Of a stretch of DNA of 64,000 bases, positions 7,114 to 15,780 are shown piece by piece. Source of the stretch: Actinomycetota bacterium (GTDB taxonomy: Bacteria > Actinomycetota > Acidimicrobiia > IMCC26256 > PALSA-610); NCBI GenBank assembly GCA_005779395.1, contig SXJP01000021.1, positions 1 to 64,000 on the forward strand. The letters run 5' to 3'. The notes below the pieces were generated by a model that saw only the letters and a program-made list of their open reading frames with translations, was not told the origin of the DNA and did no database searches. Numbering within the stretch: position 1 is the stretch's first letter; each line of letters starts with the position of its first letter. The translations under genes and the position numbers were made by a program.

Positions 7114-8317
7114 CTCATGGCGCGACCTACGCGCCCACCCGAGTCGCACTCTCATGAGCGCGATCAGCCTCTTTATCGCAGTACTAGCCATTGTCGGAGT
7201 GGCCGTATACGGCGAAATAGCGCGCGACTCGATCGTTGCGAGGGATGAACAAGCCAACGGTCGTGCAGTGACGGCACAGGGCTTCGTACACCTCTCCGAA
7301 CTGACAGTCGCGCAACTTGAGTCATTTGAACGCGCTCTCGACCATCGCGTTGGATCGAGCCACAACGGCTACTGGGCATTAGAAATCGACGTGTCTGGCG
7401 CGATAGAAGTATCCGCTGCCAACGATCCCACGAACTTCATCGACGGCACTGCCCTCACAGCCGGCCAACTCCGCGGCATACGCCGTATGCCACTGCTAGC
7501 AGGACAATGGCTAGACCCACCGAATTCCGACGTCTACCCACCGACGATCGTGGTGAACAGCATCGCAGCTGCACAAGTAGGTGGCGTCGGCACCAATTTG
7601 ATTGCGAAATCATCCCAAGGCATGCAACAGATCGCATTCCGTGTCGTCGGAGTCGTCGACGACGGCAATCGTGTGGCTCGTACCTACATGCCTCTCGCAT
7701 CGACCTTGCATTTCGATCCAGTTTCAAGGGAGGGGAACCATGGCGACCTATACGTGCACGCCCCTGGGGTCGGCCTCGAAACCTTGCAAGAAGCAGTCTC
7801 CGTGGCTGTTGTCGATTCCGGTGTTGTGATTTCCGACTATTCGGGCAATGGCAACGAACGGACCCCAACGGTCGAACTGTCACGTCATGACAATGGCGAA
7901 CACATGGGCCTCGGACTCGACACAGTTAAGCTTGGTTTCTTCGCCGCTACTGCGATCACTCTCGTCGTCGCGATCGTCGGTATGGCCAACATCGGACTAG
8001 CGAGCATCCGCGAACGGCAACGCGAGCTTTCGGTACGACTAGCTGTCGGCTTCAGCCGGAGACGAGTGTTTCTGTTGATACTTGGGTCTAGCTCAGTACT
8101 CGGAGCACTCGTCGCAACAACTGCGATATTGGTGGCCTACCTAGTCGTGTCGGGCATAGTGCCTGGGCTAAGCGTCTTTCCCTTGGTGAACCGGCCTGAT
8201 TTTCCGTGGGGCTCTGCAATACTCGCTCTAATCGTGAGCTTGAGCGCGACAGTCTTTGGCGCACTCGCCCCAGCAATCGCGGCAGCTCGAGTAGAAATCG
8301 CTACAGCCTTGCGCTGA
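7097..8317 (+). CDS. FtsX-like (MacB-type) ABC permease
   Basis: This 406-aa membrane protein has the type VII ABC topology: one N-terminal transmembrane helix (about residues 17-38, SAISLFIAVLAIVGVAVYG), a large extracytoplasmic domain (about 40-270), then three transmembrane helices near 275-300, 325-350 and 370-395. The FtsX core motif region reads GMANIGLASIRERQRELSVRLAVGFSRRRV. The GTG start overlaps the ATPase gene by 17 bases, so the three genes 5549-8317 form one module. No outer-membrane partner is expected in an actinobacterium. Proposed functions for such modules include export of peptides, lipids or antibiotics, or wall-stress sensing; the sequence does not decide between them. 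The copy-B repeat follows 61 bases after the stop. Confidence 0.88.
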   Translation: MTLLIDSWRDLRAHPSRTLMSAISLFIAVLAIVGVAVYGEIARDSIVARDEQANGRAVTAQGFVHLSELTVAQLESFERALDHRVGSSHNGYWALEIDVSGAIEVSAANDPTNFIDGTALTAGQLRGIRRMPLLAGQWLDPPNSDVYPPTIVVNSIAAAQVGGVGTNLIAKSSQGMQQIAFRVVGVVDDGNRVARTYMPLASTLHFDPVSREGNHGDLYVHAPGVGLETLQEAVSVAVVDSGVVISDYSGNGNERTPTVELSRHDNGEHMGLGLDTVKLGFFAATAITLVVAIVGMANIGLASIRERQRELSVRLAVGFSRRRVFLLILGSSSVLGALVATTAILVAYLVVSGIVPGLSVFPLVNRPDFPWGSAILALIVSLSATVFGALAPAIAAARVEIATALR

Positions 8318-8378
8318 AATATTGGGCTACTACCCCACGGACCCGAGCGAAATTACCGCAAAATTCGTGCGACGACCC

Positions 8379-8456
8379 GTGCGCATGAATCAGCAAGACG
8401 TCAAGGTCGTCTGGGATTTCACGCCCGTCGGAACCAAGATCGTTGTGGTGCCGTAG
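8379..8456 (+). pseudogene. Orphan 3' fragment of the L,D-transpeptidase gene (copy B of the 74-bp repeat)
   Basis: Bases 8382-8455 equal 3920-3993 without a mismatch and would encode the last 24 residues of the transpeptidase, in frame to a TAG stop. Nothing upstream (8318-8378) resembles the transpeptidase, so this is a detached gene end and not a second gene. It ends 5 bases before the stop of the minus-strand gene at 8461. Perfect identity implies a recent event or gene conversion. Together with copy A it bounds the block containing the secreted protein, the lipoproteins and the ABC module. Confidence 0.9.
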
Positions 8457-8460
8457 CCGC

Positions 8461-10137
8461 CTATGGCTTAGGCGGCACGACAATCACTGTTAGATCAACT
8501 GCGTAAGGAACATTCTCTGGTGTCGCTGGTTGTGCTGGCGAGCCAAGCGGGTCTGGCATGTTTTCGCCGATCGGCATCTCGGGTAGTTCTGCGTCTTTGT
8601 AGTCGGGTGCTCCTGGCTTAGCTGCAGTGAAAAGTTCTATGAACTTCGCGAGCGGCGCTTCGTATGTGCCTACCGGCTCGCCGTCACAAGGCAGCAACAT
8701 CTGAATGTCGATCGGCATGCTGATCGAATACGAATTGCCTGTAAAGCAGTTACCACCAGCGTCAGCTGGTTCGGTGATGTTCTTAACGTTGAGCAAGTCG
8801 GCAACACGATTGTCTGAAAGTACGTTGTCACGAACGGAGTTGCCCGTGGCATCGAAGTCGATCGCAGCGGGATTCTCTGGGTCGAGAACTTTTTCCGGCA
8901 GCGGGATAGTTGCGATACCAGAAATGTCGTGGTCAAACACCATATTGCGTTCAACGATGTTGTCGTTAGCTCCAGCGAGCAATATTCCGTTACCTATCGC
9001 AGTCTCTGCAATCGATATCGCTGGCGTCTTGTCGTTGTTGTTGCCGTACACGAGGTTGCCAACAATTGTTGTCTCGCGCTCTGGCCACATCGTTTCGCCG
9101 GTGCCACTGTTCGGCACAATTCCGGCGCGGTTGTAACGCCACACAGAGTTGACGATTAGCAGGTTGCCTCCAGCATTGGTTCCCGAGTAGCCAAGACCGT
9201 TCCACTCGGAGACAACATTGTCGATGACCGCATTGCACGGGTAACACTGACCAATGTAGAAACCTGCGTCTGCAGATCCTGCGGCGTAAGTGTTGTCTAG
9301 TTGTCCATCGGTCGAGTCGAAGGCATACACGCCGTAGTCCCCGGTGCGATATGAGTTGAGATACGAACCGCGGTAACCGGTGACGCCAATCCAATAGAAA
9401 GCGTTAGTCGTGTAGTTCATGGCTGTCAAGTTTTCGATAGCGACACCGTTGGCCAAGACCTTGAACCCATTTGGACGTTCTTCAGAGAACTCGCCATCGA
9501 GGATCGTTTCGTTGCGATCGACGCCGCGAATCGTGATGTTCTCGTGACCAGGGTTGACCTCTACTGCTTCGTTGTATGTGCCTTTGTCTACAAGTATGAG
9601 CGCGCCAACTTTGGATGCATCAACAGCAGCCTGAATCGTTGGGAAGTCCTGCGGTACTCGCAGAGTTTCTTCCTTAGATGCCTGCGTGTTTGCCGTCGGG
9701 ACTTCGTCGAGCGGGCCGTCGCCGACGACGATCGCGCCGATCATGCCTGCGACAGTCGAGCCGTGAAGTTTGCAGAAGTACCGGTAGGTACCAGGCTCAT
9801 CAAATGTGAACTCGTATTTTTCCTTGACCTTGACGACACCATCAGAACCAAAACCGATCCCGAATCCGTCCTGGTTGTTCGCGTCAATCTGGTGCGCTGC
9901 GCGGCCCTTGTTGACAAACTCGACAGTGGTGCCTGGGTCGACGCGTACGTTCTGGGGACCGAATGCGTTGTCTGTCATGTCAATGACGACGTGAGACTTG
10001 CCGCGCTGGTCATCGATTTCTGTGTACTCGATTAGGCCCTTCTTCGATGAGCCACCACCGCATGCGGCCGCTAAGAGGATAAGAACCACCAGTAGCGCCG
10101 ACACTCGGCCGTACCGACTATCGCGAAAAACTTTCAT
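8461..10137 (-). CDS. Lipoprotein with type-1 copper (cupredoxin) domain and parallel beta-helix
   Basis: The product is 558 aa if started at the ATG at 10137, chosen because AAAGGGGATTCTAGAC precedes it; an in-frame start at 10164 lacks this. Residues 1-26 form a lipoprotein signal with lipobox AAAC (Cys26). Residues about 45-140 are plastocyanin-like: His82 (AAHQID), then YFCKLHGSTVAGM giving Cys122, His125 and Met132 as predicted copper ligands. Residues about 160-450 form a right-handed beta-helix of the NosD/pectate-lyase type, beginning RVPQDFPTIQAAVDAS, with Asn-rich turns (NITIRGVDRNETILDG, GNLVYGNNND, DNIVERNMVFDHDISG). The tail is Pro-rich. A surface redox or carbohydrate/copper-handling role is plausible. 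It lies just downstream of pepA on the same strand. Confidence 0.85.
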   Translation of the reverse strand: MKVFRDSRYGRVSALLVVLILLAAACGGGSSKKGLIEYTEIDDQRGKSHVVIDMTDNAFGPQNVRVDPGTTVEFVNKGRAAHQIDANNQDGFGIGFGSDGVVKVKEKYEFTFDEPGTYRYFCKLHGSTVAGMIGAIVVGDGPLDEVPTANTQASKEETLRVPQDFPTIQAAVDASKVGALILVDKGTYNEAVEVNPGHENITIRGVDRNETILDGEFSEERPNGFKVLANGVAIENLTAMNYTTNAFYWIGVTGYRGSYLNSYRTGDYGVYAFDSTDGQLDNTYAAGSADAGFYIGQCYPCNAVIDNVVSEWNGLGYSGTNAGGNLLIVNSVWRYNRAGIVPNSGTGETMWPERETTIVGNLVYGNNNDKTPAISIAETAIGNGILLAGANDNIVERNMVFDHDISGIATIPLPEKVLDPENPAAIDFDATGNSVRDNVLSDNRVADLLNVKNITEPADAGGNCFTGNSYSISMPIDIQMLLPCDGEPVGTYEAPLAKFIELFTAAKPGAPDYKDAELPEMPIGENMPDPLGSPAQPATPENVPYAVDLTVIVVPPKP

Positions 10138-10164
10138 GTCTAGAATCCCCTTTGGCTGGCGCAT

Positions 10165-11640
10165 CTAGTTGCGTCGTGGTTTGTGGAAGTGTTGAGCGAG
10201 TTCAAGCAGAGTTCTTACACCAAAGCCAGATCCCCCACGGACATTGATGCCGTTATCTGACTCTGCTCTTGCAGGGCCAGCAATGTCTAGGTGAACCCAC
10301 GGGACTTCGCCGACAAACTCTTGGAGGAAGAGCCCTGCTGTCAGCGCGCCACCATACGCGCCACCTATGTTCTTCATGTCCGCGATCTCGCTGTCGAGCA
10401 TCTTCTTGTACTCGGGTGGCAGCGGTAAAGGCCAGAGTTGTTCGCCGACATTGTCAGAGGCGGACTTCACCTGATCGATCCAGCTTTGATTGTTGCCCAT
10501 GAGTCCGGCAATTTGAGGACCGAGAGCAACGACACATGCGCCGGTCAATGTCGCAAGATCGATCATCGCGTCAACGCCGTCGTCGGCAGCTAGCGCCAGC
10601 GCGTCAGCGAGAATCAACCGACCCTCGGCATCTGTGTTCATGACCTCGACGGTTTTGTTGTTGCGATAGCGAATGACATCACCAAGGCGGTAGGCGCTAC
10701 CCGACGGCATGTTCTCGACGAGTGGGATGTAGCCAACGACGTTCGCCCGAACTCCGAGCGTCGCAAGAACCGACATCGCCCCAAGAACTGCTGCCCCTCC
10801 TGCCATGTCGGTTTTCATTTGTTCCATCCCAGTGGACGGCTTTAGCGAGAGTCCGCCACTGTCAAACACGACGCCCTTGCCAATGAAGCCAAGGGTCGTG
10901 CGAGCGTCCTTAGTTGAATATTCAAGCTTGACGAAGCGCGGTCCGCGTACCGAGCCGCTGCCTACCGTGATTGTGCCCGTTAGGCGAAGCTTTTCGAGCT
11001 GCGCACCGGAATACACCGTGCACTTGAGCCCCGCCTTGCGAGCCACGCGTTGAGCGAAAGCAGCGAATGCCGCTGGCGACTGCCCCGCAGCCGGTTCATT
11101 GACAAGGTCGCGCGCTGTGATTACTGCAGCTGCGATGGTCGAGCCGTTCGCTAGGCCGCTTGAGCTCTTGGCTGAGCCCCCTAGCACCGTCACAGAATTA
11201 AGTGTCGAAGCCGTCGCTTCGCTCTTGTACTTGAGGTACTCGTATCCACCGAGCACAGTGCCTTCAGCGAAGGCCTGCGCCGCTTCGGCTGCACCCATGG
11301 CCTTGTCGGCATCAGTCAATACGGTCGTCGCGACAGTCTTCACGGATTTTGCGCGTCGGGCTATTGCTGCTGCGACCTCGCGAATCGCGTTCGCATCGAG
11401 TTTCGACTTGTCTCCAAGCCCGGCGACCACAATGCACTTAGCTGCGACACCACTTGCCGTAACAGTTGCAATCTCGCCAGCATCGCCTTTGAATCCGACT
11501 GCCTCAAGCAGCACTAGTGACGACTTATCGCAGATATCAGAACCAGGGCCTGCCTTGCGTCCCTTGTACATGCCGACCACAAGCATGTCGACGCGAGCCT
11601 TCGCAGGAGCAACGCTCGATGTGTTGAGTTTGATTGCCAC
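10165..11640 (-). CDS. pepA: Leucyl aminopeptidase (M17 family)
   Basis: This 491-aa cytosolic di-metal peptidase removes N-terminal residues and takes part in peptide turnover. The C-terminal catalytic domain (about 180-491) shows GKGVVFDSGGLSLKP with metal-ligand Lys and Asp, DMAGGAAVLGAM with another Asp ligand, and the family signature NTDAEGRLILADAL carrying Asp/Glu ligands and the catalytic Arg. The N-terminal domain (1-170) is the variable Rossmann-like part. The start is GTG 11640, preceded by GGAGG. Length matches the family (about 480-500). Its stop is 27 bases before the lipoprotein start, so the two may share a transcript. The upstream adenosyltransferase ends at 11665 on the same strand and may join the operon. 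Confidence 0.95.
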   Translation of the reverse strand: MAIKLNTSSVAPAKARVDMLVVGMYKGRKAGPGSDICDKSSLVLLEAVGFKGDAGEIATVTASGVAAKCIVVAGLGDKSKLDANAIREVAAAIARRAKSVKTVATTVLTDADKAMGAAEAAQAFAEGTVLGGYEYLKYKSEATASTLNSVTVLGGSAKSSSGLANGSTIAAAVITARDLVNEPAAGQSPAAFAAFAQRVARKAGLKCTVYSGAQLEKLRLTGTITVGSGSVRGPRFVKLEYSTKDARTTLGFIGKGVVFDSGGLSLKPSTGMEQMKTDMAGGAAVLGAMSVLATLGVRANVVGYIPLVENMPSGSAYRLGDVIRYRNNKTVEVMNTDAEGRLILADALALAADDGVDAMIDLATLTGACVVALGPQIAGLMGNNQSWIDQVKSASDNVGEQLWPLPLPPEYKKMLDSEIADMKNIGGAYGGALTAGLFLQEFVGEVPWVHLDIAGPARAESDNGINVRGGSGFGVRTLLELAQHFHKPRRN

Positions 11641-11664
11641 CGATACCTCCGTGTGAACGCGTTT

Positions 11665-12240
11665 CTATTTTGATTCTTGCGCGTGGGCTTCGCCGGTTCT
11701 AGCAGCCCGCCACGCGCCTTCTTGCCAACGAGCGAGCGTCCAAAGCAGATCTGCTAACCGATTTAGATATGGGACGACCTGGCTCTGTGCTTCGAGCCAG
11801 CCTTCTTGGGTAGCGCCTACGCAATCTCTTTCTGCGCGCCTCACAACAACGCGAGCGACATCTAGGAGTGCGCCGACCTTGCCTTCTCCTGGAAGCACGA
11901 ACTCCGTCGGAGGGTCGAACCGGCCTGTTATTTCATCGATCACTGGTTCCATCGCGGACACCATCGCCGCACTAACCCGAGTTATTCCGTCTTGAAGCTT
12001 CTTACGGTTTTCTGGAGCCGTGGCTAATTCAGCTCCAACCACGAACAACTCGCGTTGATACTGCAACAACATGTTCCACAGTTCTGACTCAATAGGCGTC
12101 TCAGCGCGTGCGACACCTATTGCACTCACGGCTTCGTCGACCGTGCCATACGCGCTCGGCCCTAACGCATTCTTCTTGACGCGACCACCAAAGAACAGCC
12201 CAGTTGTACCGTCGTCTCCGGTTTTTGTGTAGACCTTCAC
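11665..12240 (-). CDS. Cob(I)alamin adenosyltransferase, PduO type
   Basis: This enzyme transfers the adenosyl group of ATP to cob(I)alamin, giving the coenzyme needed by methylmalonyl-CoA mutase, whose gene starts at the left edge of the window. The protein (191 aa from GTG 12240) begins VKVYTKTGDDGTTGLFFGGRV, the ATP-binding N-terminal motif of the family, followed by AYGTVDEAVSAIG. The C-terminal half has FVLPGEGKVGALLDVARVVVRRAERD, including the Arg-rich active-site helix, and PYLNRLADLLWTLAR. A longer frame to 12363 would overlap metH and lacks homology, so GTG 12240 is preferred. It is divergent from metH with 61 bases between the starts. Confidence 0.9.
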   Translation of the reverse strand: MKVYTKTGDDGTTGLFFGGRVKKNALGPSAYGTVDEAVSAIGVARAETPIESELWNMLLQYQRELFVVGAELATAPENRKKLQDGITRVSAAMVSAMEPVIDEITGRFDPPTEFVLPGEGKVGALLDVARVVVRRAERDCVGATQEGWLEAQSQVVPYLNRLADLLWTLARWQEGAWRAARTGEAHAQESK

Positions 12241-12301
12241 TGCGTGGGACTCTACCGTCCGAGGCGTTATTGGTTTCACGCCTACAACTAGCCTGACAAC
12301 G

Positions 12302-15300
12302 ATGTCTCTATTCCTTGAAACCCTCGCCAAGCGCGTTCTTGTATTCGATGGCGCCTTTGGCACATGGATGCAAGATCAGAACCTGACAGCCGATGACTTC
12401 GGTGGACCAGACCTTGAGGGTTGCAATGAACTGCTCGTGCTCACGCGCCCTGACTTGGTCGCTGCTATGCACGATGACTACTTCTGCGCTGGGGTAGACG
12501 CTGTTGAGACGGCAACCTTCGGTGCATTCGATCTAGTCCTCAACGAGTACAACATCGCTGACAAAGCCGCCGAGATCAACATTGCTGCGACGAAGATTGC
12601 GCGCGAAGTCGCCGACAAGCATGCCGCAATTGACTCCAGACCGCGCTTCGTCATCGGGAGCATCGGACCTGGCACCAAACTGCCTTCTCTCGGTCACATT
12701 CCATTCGCTCCGTTGCGTGACGGCTACCAGGGCCAAATCGAAGCTCTGCTCGTTGGCGGCATCGACGTAATACTGATCGAAACGGTTCAAGACCTGCTGC
12801 AGTGCAAAGCCGGAATTATCGCGGCACGACGCGCGATGAAAGCAACGGGGATTGAAGTCCCGATCATGGTGCAGGTAACCGTCGAGACCACCGGGCGTTT
12901 GCTGCTCGGGTCAGAAATTGGCGCCGCCCTCACTGCTCTTGAGGCGATGCGCCCAGACGTAATTGGCCTCAATTGCGCGACGGGGCCGACTGAAATGACT
13001 GAGCACCTGCGTTACCTAGCGCAACATTCGCGGACCATGCTGTCATGTCTCCCGAATGCTGGCCTTCCGAGCATCGTCGATGGGCACACGCATTACGACC
13101 TCACACCAGAAGGTCTCGCAGACGCACACGAACGTTTTGTTACTGAGTTCGGACTCAACATCGTCGGTGGCTGTTGCGGCACTACACCTGCCCACATGCG
13201 CGCTGTTGTAGACCGACTCGGGTCAGACAGGGCCCCTGTGCAACGCACGCCAGAATTCGAGCCAGGCTGCTCTTCGATCTACTCGCACGTTTCATTCCAA
13301 CAGGAACTCTCTTACCTCGCAATCGGCGAACGCACTAACGCCAACGGATCGCGCAAGTTCCGCGACGCGATGCTCGAAGCCGATTGGGATACCTGTGTCG
13401 CGATGTCACGCGAACAGGTCAAAGAGGGCGCGCACGTCCTCGACGTCTGTGTCGATTATGTCGGCCGCGACGGCAGCGTCGACATGAATGAGATCGCATC
13501 ACGGTTTGCAACCCAGGCAAGCCTGCCACTCGTGTTCGACTCAACTGAGCCTCAGGTGCTTGAGGCCGGTCTTATGCACCACGGCGGAAAGGCAATCCTG
13601 AACTCGGCGAACCTCGAGGAGGGCGAAGCCGACGGAAAGCGGATGGACCAAGTCTTCAAGCTCGCGGCCGAATACGGCGCAGCGGTCATCTGCCTCACCA
13701 TCGACGAAGAAGGCCAGGCTCGAGATGCCGACTGGAAGCTCAGAGTCGCGCATCGTCTCTACGCGCTAGCAACGGAGAAGTACCGGATAGCGCCCACCGA
13801 CCTTATTTTTGATCCGCTTACCTTCCCGCTGTCTGCAGGCGCAGAAGACTTGCGCCGCGACGCCATCGAAACCATCGAAGCAATTCGCCGCATCAAAGCT
13901 GAGTTGCCTGGCGCTTCGACGGTATTGGGTCTGTCGAACGTCAGCTTCGGCCTGAAGCCAGCCGCACGGCATGTTCTGAACAGTGTGTTCCTACACGAAT
14001 GCATGCAGGCTGGCCTCGATGCTGCAATCGTCCACGCTGCGCGGATTATGCCTATGCACAAGATCGACGACAAACAAAAAGAGATTGCTCTCGACCTTAT
14101 TTACGATCGTCGCCGTGAAAATTACGACCCGCTACAAGATTTCATCGCTCTGTTCGAAGGCGTCGATGCCCACGCAACCGAACGCGAGGACCTCTACGAC
14201 CTCGATGTAACTGAACGCCTTTCTCGTCGCATCGTCGATGGCAATCGTGACGGCCTCACAGCAGATCTCGACGAGCAACTCGCCTCAATGAACGCTCTCG
14301 CGATCGTCAACGATGTACTGCTCGAAGGCATGAAAACTGTCGGCGATCTTTTCGGACGCGGCGAGATGCAGCTTCCGTTCGTTCTGCAATCAGCCGAGAC
14401 AATGAAGGCGGCAGTCAGCCATCTCGAACTGCACATGGAAAAAGATGAGAGTGGCGGCAAGGGCACTGTGGTCTTGGCTACGGTCAAGGGAGATGTCCAC
14501 GACATCGGCAAAAACCTTGTCGACATCATCCTCACAAACAACGGCTATGCCGTTCATAACCTCGGCATCAAGATCGGTATAGCCGAGATGATCGAAAAGG
14601 CCATCGAGGTCGGCGCTGACGCCATCGGGATGAGCGGACTGCTCGTAAAGAGCACGATCATCATGCGCGAGAACCTTCAAGAACTGAACGACCGCGCGCT
14701 CTCAGCGACGCCAATCCTGTTGGGTGGCGCAGCGCTCACGCGCAACTATGTAGAGGTCGATCTCCGCGAGGTTTACGAAGGGCGCGTCTTCTACGGAAAA
14801 GATGCGTTCGAAGGTCTGTCGACGATGGACCGCCTGATGGAGTTGAAGCGCACCGGTGATACGGACGACGCATTTGGTCGCGAAGCCGGTGGACGAAGGT
14901 TGCCGCCACGCAAGAGCCAAAGGACCGAAGAAGCCGTTGAAATCCCGGAACGATCCGATGTCGCTACCGATGTCACGGTGTTCAAGCCGCCATTCCTTGG
15001 TAGTCAGGTCGCAAAGGGCATCCCTCTCGACGACATCGCGGCCTACATCAACGAGACGGCTCTATTTCGAAATCAATGGCAGTTCAAACCGACTGCTGGC
15101 GAGACCGACACCGTGTTCAAGGATCGCGTCCGCCCAACACTGCGTGAACAGCTTGCGATAGCGAAGGAACAAGATCTCCTGGTGCCTTCGGTCGCGTGGG
15201 GTCACTTCCCTGCAAACAGCGATGGCGACGACCTAATAATTTGGACCGACGACGACCGCAATACCGAACGCCTACGCTTCAACTTCCCTCGCCAACACAA

Positions 15301-15763
15301 AGATCGCTTCTTGTGTATCAGCGATTTCTTCCGCGGCGTAACCAGCAAAGAAGCTGATTACGCGAGTTTCCATGTCGTGACGATGGGCACGCGCGTGAGC
15401 GAGAAAGAGCGCGAACTGTTCGAAGGCAACGAGTACCACGACTATTTGCTCTTGCATGGCCTCGGAGTAGAGATGGCCGAAGCACTTGCCGAGTTGTGGC
15501 ACCGCCGCATCCGTGAAGAACTCGGGTACGTATCAGAAGACGGCCCGTCAATCGCTGGGTTGTTCAGACAGCAGTATCGCGGGTCGCGGTATAGCTGGGG
15601 CTATCCGGCTTGCCCAGACCTCGACGATCAAGCAAAGCTTGTTGAGTTGTTAGAAGCCGACCGCATCGGCGTGGCGCTGACGGAAGAATTCCATCTTGTG
15701 CCCGAGCAGACCACTACCGCGATTATCGTGCCACATCCAGAGGCGAAGTACTTCGTCGTTTAG
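12302..15763 (+). CDS. metH: Cobalamin-dependent methionine synthase
   Basis: This 1153-aa enzyme methylates homocysteine using 5-methyltetrahydrofolate and methylcobalamin. The modules are in the canonical order. Residues 1-310 are the homocysteine-binding barrel (FDGAFGTWMQ; zinc cysteines in GLNCATG and GGCCGTTP). Residues about 340-610 are the pterin-binding barrel (IGERTNANGSRKFRDAM; HVLDVCVDYVGRDG). Residues about 640-870 are the cap and B12 domain with DVHDIGKN, whose His at about 731 is the lower axial ligand. Residues about 900-1153 are the reactivation domain binding S-adenosylmethionine (RGSRYSWGYPACPDL). Nothing is missing. No cobalamin riboswitch is visible in the 61-base gap before the gene, and the ribosome-binding site is weak. 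Confidence 0.97.
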   Translation: MSLFLETLAKRVLVFDGAFGTWMQDQNLTADDFGGPDLEGCNELLVLTRPDLVAAMHDDYFCAGVDAVETATFGAFDLVLNEYNIADKAAEINIAATKIAREVADKHAAIDSRPRFVIGSIGPGTKLPSLGHIPFAPLRDGYQGQIEALLVGGIDVILIETVQDLLQCKAGIIAARRAMKATGIEVPIMVQVTVETTGRLLLGSEIGAALTALEAMRPDVIGLNCATGPTEMTEHLRYLAQHSRTMLSCLPNAGLPSIVDGHTHYDLTPEGLADAHERFVTEFGLNIVGGCCGTTPAHMRAVVDRLGSDRAPVQRTPEFEPGCSSIYSHVSFQQELSYLAIGERTNANGSRKFRDAMLEADWDTCVAMSREQVKEGAHVLDVCVDYVGRDGSVDMNEIASRFATQASLPLVFDSTEPQVLEAGLMHHGGKAILNSANLEEGEADGKRMDQVFKLAAEYGAAVICLTIDEEGQARDADWKLRVAHRLYALATEKYRIAPTDLIFDPLTFPLSAGAEDLRRDAIETIEAIRRIKAELPGASTVLGLSNVSFGLKPAARHVLNSVFLHECMQAGLDAAIVHAARIMPMHKIDDKQKEIALDLIYDRRRENYDPLQDFIALFEGVDAHATEREDLYDLDVTERLSRRIVDGNRDGLTADLDEQLASMNALAIVNDVLLEGMKTVGDLFGRGEMQLPFVLQSAETMKAAVSHLELHMEKDESGGKGTVVLATVKGDVHDIGKNLVDIILTNNGYAVHNLGIKIGIAEMIEKAIEVGADAIGMSGLLVKSTIIMRENLQELNDRALSATPILLGGAALTRNYVEVDLREVYEGRVFYGKDAFEGLSTMDRLMELKRTGDTDDAFGREAGGRRLPPRKSQRTEEAVEIPERSDVATDVTVFKPPFLGSQVAKGIPLDDIAAYINETALFRNQWQFKPTAGETDTVFKDRVRPTLREQLAIAKEQDLLVPSVAWGHFPANSDGDDLIIWTDDDRNTERLRFNFPRQHKDRFLCISDFFRGVTSKEADYASFHVVTMGTRVSEKERELFEGNEYHDYLLLHGLGVEMAEALAELWHRRIREELGYVSEDGPSIAGLFRQQYRGSRYSWGYPACPDLDDQAKLVELLEADRIGVALTEEFHLVPEQTTTAIIVPHPEAKYFVV

Positions 15764-15780
15764 AGAACGGTTACGCATCT

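Noticed and set aside
12241..12363. 5' extension of the adenosyltransferase into metH
   Set aside because: The family begins at the VKVYTKTGDDGTTG motif; the extension overlaps the metH start antisense and shows no homology.
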